Positions 33,034 through 35,396 of a stretch of 35,396 bases of DNA are shown here, one piece after another. Where the stretch lies: positions 1 to 35,396 of the forward strand of contig JAUXOE010000280.1 of NCBI GenBank assembly GCA_030682415.1, written 5' to 3'. The position numbers were made by a program, and so were the translations under genes. Position 1 is the first letter of the stretch; each line of letters starts with the position of its first letter. The notes below the pieces were generated by a model. The model was not told the DNA's origin. It searched no databases and was given only the letters and a program-made list of their open reading frames with translations. This stretch comes from Parvibaculum sp. (lineage in GTDB: Bacteria; Pseudomonadota; Alphaproteobacteria; Parvibaculales; Parvibaculaceae).

Positions 33034-33996
33034 TCAGATTTTCCTGAGGAACACGTCGCGGATGCGGTGGTCGTCGCCCTTGCGCAAGATCAGGTCGGCG
33101 CGCTGGCGCGTCGGCAGGACGTTGCGGTGGAGGTTGGCGAGGTTGATCGAGGTCCAGATCGCATCGGCCGTTTCAACCGCCTCCTCGTCACTCAAATTCG
33201 AATAGCGGTGAAAATAAGCGGCCGGATCCTTGAAGGAGGTGCGGCGCAGGCTCAGGAAGCGTTCGATATACCAGCGCCGGATCGCTTCCTCGTCGGCATC
33301 GAGATAAATCGAGAAGTCGAAGAAATCCGAAACGAAAGGTTGCGGCTCGTCGCCGTCGGCCGGCTTCCAGGGCTGCAACACGTTCAACCCCTCAACCACC
33401 AGAATGTCGGGCTGGTCGACAGTCACGGTTTCGCCTTCGAGAATGTCGTAGGTGAAGTGCGAATAGACGGGTGCCTCGACGCGCGGCGAACCTGCCTTCA
33501 CGTCGGACAGAAAGCGCAGCAGACTCTTGATGTCGAAGCTCTCGGGAAAACCCTTGCGTTGCATCAAGCCGCGCTCTTCGAGCACCTTGTTGGGGTAGAG
33601 AAACCCGTCGGTGGTGATGAGATCGACCTTGGGATGATTGGGCCAACGGGCCAGCAGCGTACGCAGAATGCGCGCGGTGGTCGACTTGCCGACAGCAACC
33701 GAGCCGGCAACACCGACAATGTAGGGAACCTTGTCCTGTTCACGTCCCAGAAAATCCGAGGTGACGCGATAGAGTTCCTGCATCTCGCCGACATAGAGAT
33801 TGAGCAGACGCGAGAGCGGCAGAAAAATCTCCGAGACCTCGTCAAGCGAGATCCGCTCGCCGAAACCGCGCAACTCCTCCAGCTCCGCTTCGGAAAGCGG
33901 CAGCGGTGTATCCTTGCGCAAGCGGCCCCAGGCTTCCGACGTGAAATGGCGAAAGGGCGACAGAAGCGTCTTGTCGTCGGGGTCGCTTAGAGGCAT
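33034..33996 (-). CDS. coaA: Type I pantothenate kinase
   Basis: CoaA phosphorylates pantothenate, the first and regulated step of coenzyme A synthesis. The 320-residue protein has the P-loop [54 protein letters not shown], the [11 protein letters not shown] strand, [15 protein letters not shown] and [23 protein letters not shown], all characteristic of type I PanK (inhibited by CoA in known members). It lies 42 bp after hisE on the same strand, the common alphaproteobacterial his-coaA arrangement. Confidence 0.97.
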   Translation of the reverse strand: MPLSDPDDKTLLSPFRHFTSEAWGRLRKDTPLPLSEAELEELRGFGERISLDEVSEIFLPLSRLLNLYVGEMQELYRVTSDFLGREQDKVPYIVGVAGSVAVGKSTTARILRTLLARWPNHPKVDLITTDGFLYPNKVLEERGLMQRKGFPESFDIKSLLRFLSDVKAGSPRVEAPVYSHFTYDILEGETVTVDQPDILVVEGLNVLQPWKPADGDEPQPFVSDFFDFSIYLDADEEAIRRWYIERFLSLRRTSFKDPAAYFHRYSNLSDEEAVETADAIWTSINLANLHRNVLPTRQRADLILRKGDDHRIRDVFLRKI

Positions 33997-34038
33997 GGGC
34001 CGGATTCCACTACGGAGGTCATGGTGTCGGATCGCGCC

Positions 34039-34368
34039 TCAGCTCGAGCTGCGGGCGGCTTTTTCATCGAGACCGGAGCGACCTTCCCGGCGTGCCAGTT
34101 CGGCGTAGACATCGGCAGGTTTGAGATCGAGCGCGGCGAGCAAGACAAGCCAGTGATAAAGCAGGTCCGCACTCTCGGCGATTGTGGCCTTGGCGTCGCC
34201 CTGTGTCGCGGCAATGACCGTTTCAACCGCTTCCTCGCCCAGCTTCTGGGCACAAAGCGCCGTGCCGCCGGCGAGAAGCTTTGCCGTATAGGAGCCGGCA
34301 GCGTCGGCGCCCTTGCGGGCGGCGATCGTCGCAAACAACTGGTCGAGTTGGCTGGCATCGGCGGCCAT
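34039..34368 (-). CDS. hisE: Phosphoribosyl-ATP pyrophosphatase
   Basis: HisE hydrolyses phosphoribosyl-ATP to phosphoribosyl-AMP in histidine synthesis. The ATG at 34368 (MAADASQLDQLFATIAARK) has GGAG upstream and gives 109 residues, the normal size; the listed start at 34425 adds an unrelated segment. The MazG-like helical core has SYTAKLLAGGTALCAQKLGEEAVETVIAA and ESADLLYHWLVLLAALDLKPADVYAELARREG, with the acidic EExxE and ExxD metal ligands. In many alphaproteobacteria hisE follows hisF, which would lie off this window or elsewhere; here the next gene upstream is a pentapeptide protein, so the operon may begin at hisE. Confidence 0.95.
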   Translation of the reverse strand: MAADASQLDQLFATIAARKGADAAGSYTAKLLAGGTALCAQKLGEEAVETVIAATQGDAKATIAESADLLYHWLVLLAALDLKPADVYAELARREGRSGLDEKAARSSS

Positions 34369-34482
34369 GCGCGGCGGCTCCGGAAGCGTTAACAGATCCG
34401 GCGGAGGCTTGAAATGGCGCCGCACGGCGGCTTTGCGTAGCAGATTTGGGGCCGGGAGGCCAGCGGCGGCGCTGACCGCCCG

Positions 34483-35391
34483 TCAGCGCCGGGTTAACAG
34501 GCTGGTGCCCGAAAGTTCGCCGGTCTTGGCCCCGTCCTGCCTGGCATCTTTCAGATCGGCGCCTCTGAGATCGGCACCCCTGAGATCGGCGCCCAGAAGA
34601 TTGGCGCGCAACAGAATGGCGTTGGTGAAATCCGCCGCCGCCAGGACCGCGTTTTCAAAATTGACGTCAGCCAGGATCGCCTCGCTGAACACGGCGCCGG
34701 CAAGCACGGCACGCGAGAAATCGGTGCGTGACAGATCCATGCGGGCGAAATCCGCACGGTGGCCTTTTTTCTGGCCGGTCTGGATCCAGAGCATGTGCTC
34801 GGCCAGGATTTTCGCCATGCGCTCCGGACCGGGTGCCGTGCGCGGCTTCACCGCCCGCATCAGATCGCCGCGCGAAACGGTCTCCTCATCCAAGATGGCA
34901 CGGCGGAAATCGGCATCGGCCAGATTGGCGCCGGACAGTTCGACGCCTTTCAATTCGGCGCCGGCGAAACTTGCACCCCTGAGATCGGCGCCTTGCAGGC
35001 TCGCGCCCGACATTGCCGCACCATCGAAATTGGCGTCGAGCAATTTGCATTCGGACATGTTGGTGCCAAACATGCGCGCGCCGCGAAAGCTCGAATTTTC
35101 CTTGCCGACCGGCGCCGATGCGCCGCGACGAATGACGGCACCGCGCCTGAGATCGGCACCTTCGAGCTGCGTACCTTCAAGCTGGGCATTTTCGAATTGC
35201 GCGCCGCGCAGATCGGCGCGGGCGAAGTTGGTGCGCGTCAGATTGGCCGCATCGAAATTGGCGCTGAAGAGATTGGTCCCGGCGAAATGCGAGTCTTCAA
35301 GATCGGCATCTGTGAAATCACAGCCGATGAAGTGCCCATGCGAGAAATTGAGGTTACGGAAATCAAGCCCCGAGAGGTCGCACTCCTTCAT
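34483..35391 (-). CDS. Pentapeptide-repeat protein (possibly extends past the window)
   Basis: At least 302 residues are made of two long runs of A(D/N)LXX-type pentapeptides (about 1-75 and 95-165, then 215-290). Examples are GADLRGADLRGADL and SGASLQGADLRGASFAGAELKGVELSGANL. Such sequences fold as a right-handed beta helix. A non-repeat insert lies near 175-215 (VSRGDLMRAVKPRTAPGPERMAKIL). No signal peptide or TM segment is visible. Some family members protect DNA gyrase by mimicking DNA, but most have no known role. The ATG at 35391 is 6 bp from the window edge and the frame stays open beyond it, so the true start may lie outside. The DNA shows the matching short repeats (GAGATCGGCGCC). 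Confidence 0.85.
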   Translation of the reverse strand: MKECDLSGLDFRNLNFSHGHFIGCDFTDADLEDSHFAGTNLFSANFDAANLTRTNFARADLRGAQFENAQLEGTQLEGADLRRGAVIRRGASAPVGKENSSFRGARMFGTNMSECKLLDANFDGAAMSGASLQGADLRGASFAGAELKGVELSGANLADADFRRAILDEETVSRGDLMRAVKPRTAPGPERMAKILAEHMLWIQTGQKKGHRADFARMDLSRTDFSRAVLAGAVFSEAILADVNFENAVLAAADFTNAILLRANLLGADLRGADLRGADLKDARQDGAKTGELSGTSLLTRR

Positions 35392-35396
35392 GATCA

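Noticed and set aside
34483-35391. Short DNA repeats resembling a CRISPR or tandem array
   Set aside because: They are in frame and encode pentapeptide repeats, with no regular spacers.

Overview
The window is a high-GC chromosomal segment of an alphaproteobacterium. The evidence is the dense short-gap layout, the alphaproteobacterial gene neighbourhoods (hrcA-grpE, dnaK-dnaJ-dapB, hisE-coaA), a heat-shock promoter of the alphaproteobacterial RpoH type before dnaK, and proteins typical of the Hyphomicrobiales/Parvibaculales group (NnrU, DUF2244, a TolA C-terminal-like protein). I infer the class with confidence and the order only loosely.

Layout. 1-167: the 5' end of an unrecognised gene leaving the window on the minus strand. 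264-4033: an AmpG-type permease and a large hybrid histidine kinase. 4080-9649: comM (Mg-chelatase-like AAA+ helicase of natural transformation), cut in two by a 4,011-bp IS1595-family transposon (4707-8717) with perfect 24-bp terminal inverted repeats and an 8-bp target duplication. 9788-16858: a TolA-C-like periplasmic protein, then a minus-strand group (rsmI, yraN, BON lipoprotein, SirB1-like protein, gshB, membrane dipeptidase), with an LpoA-like lipoprotein divergent from rsmI. 16862-19342: rph-rdgB-hemW with overlapping ends. 19514-22094: hrcA, grpE and NnrU. 22101-23385: an AlkB-like protein and a Sel1-type lipoprotein. 23386-26962: a structured leader, dnaK and dnaJ. 27048-30147: a DUF486 membrane protein, dapB, gpmA, DUF2244 and nth. 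30151-34368: a small lipoprotein, an EI24/CysZ-like membrane protein, adenosine kinase, a glutathione S-transferase, coaA and hisE. 34483-end: a pentapeptide-repeat protein that may continue past the window.

The chromosomal genes are housekeeping: protein folding (HrcA, GrpE, DnaK, DnaJ), envelope and peptidoglycan upkeep (AmpG, LpoA-like, BON lipoprotein, TolA-like), RNA and DNA quality control (RNase PH, RdgB, AlkB, Nth, RsmI) and central metabolism (DapB, GpmA, CoaA, HisE, GshB).

The unusual part is the transposon. Beside its transposase it carries cargo on both sides: a winged-helix-like protein, an unlisted 52-aa two-TM protein, a promoter/tRNA-like 3' end/terminator unit that looks like a small RNA gene, a ribbon-helix-helix-like protein, a DUF6471-like protein facing a symmetric operator over the transposase promoter, and a translationally coupled pair (313-aa soluble protein plus four-TM protein) close to the right end. 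I do not recognise the soluble and membrane pair as a named family. By layout it is the best candidate here for an undescribed (possibly defence-type) system. Removing the element and one target copy restores a 517-codon comM frame exactly.
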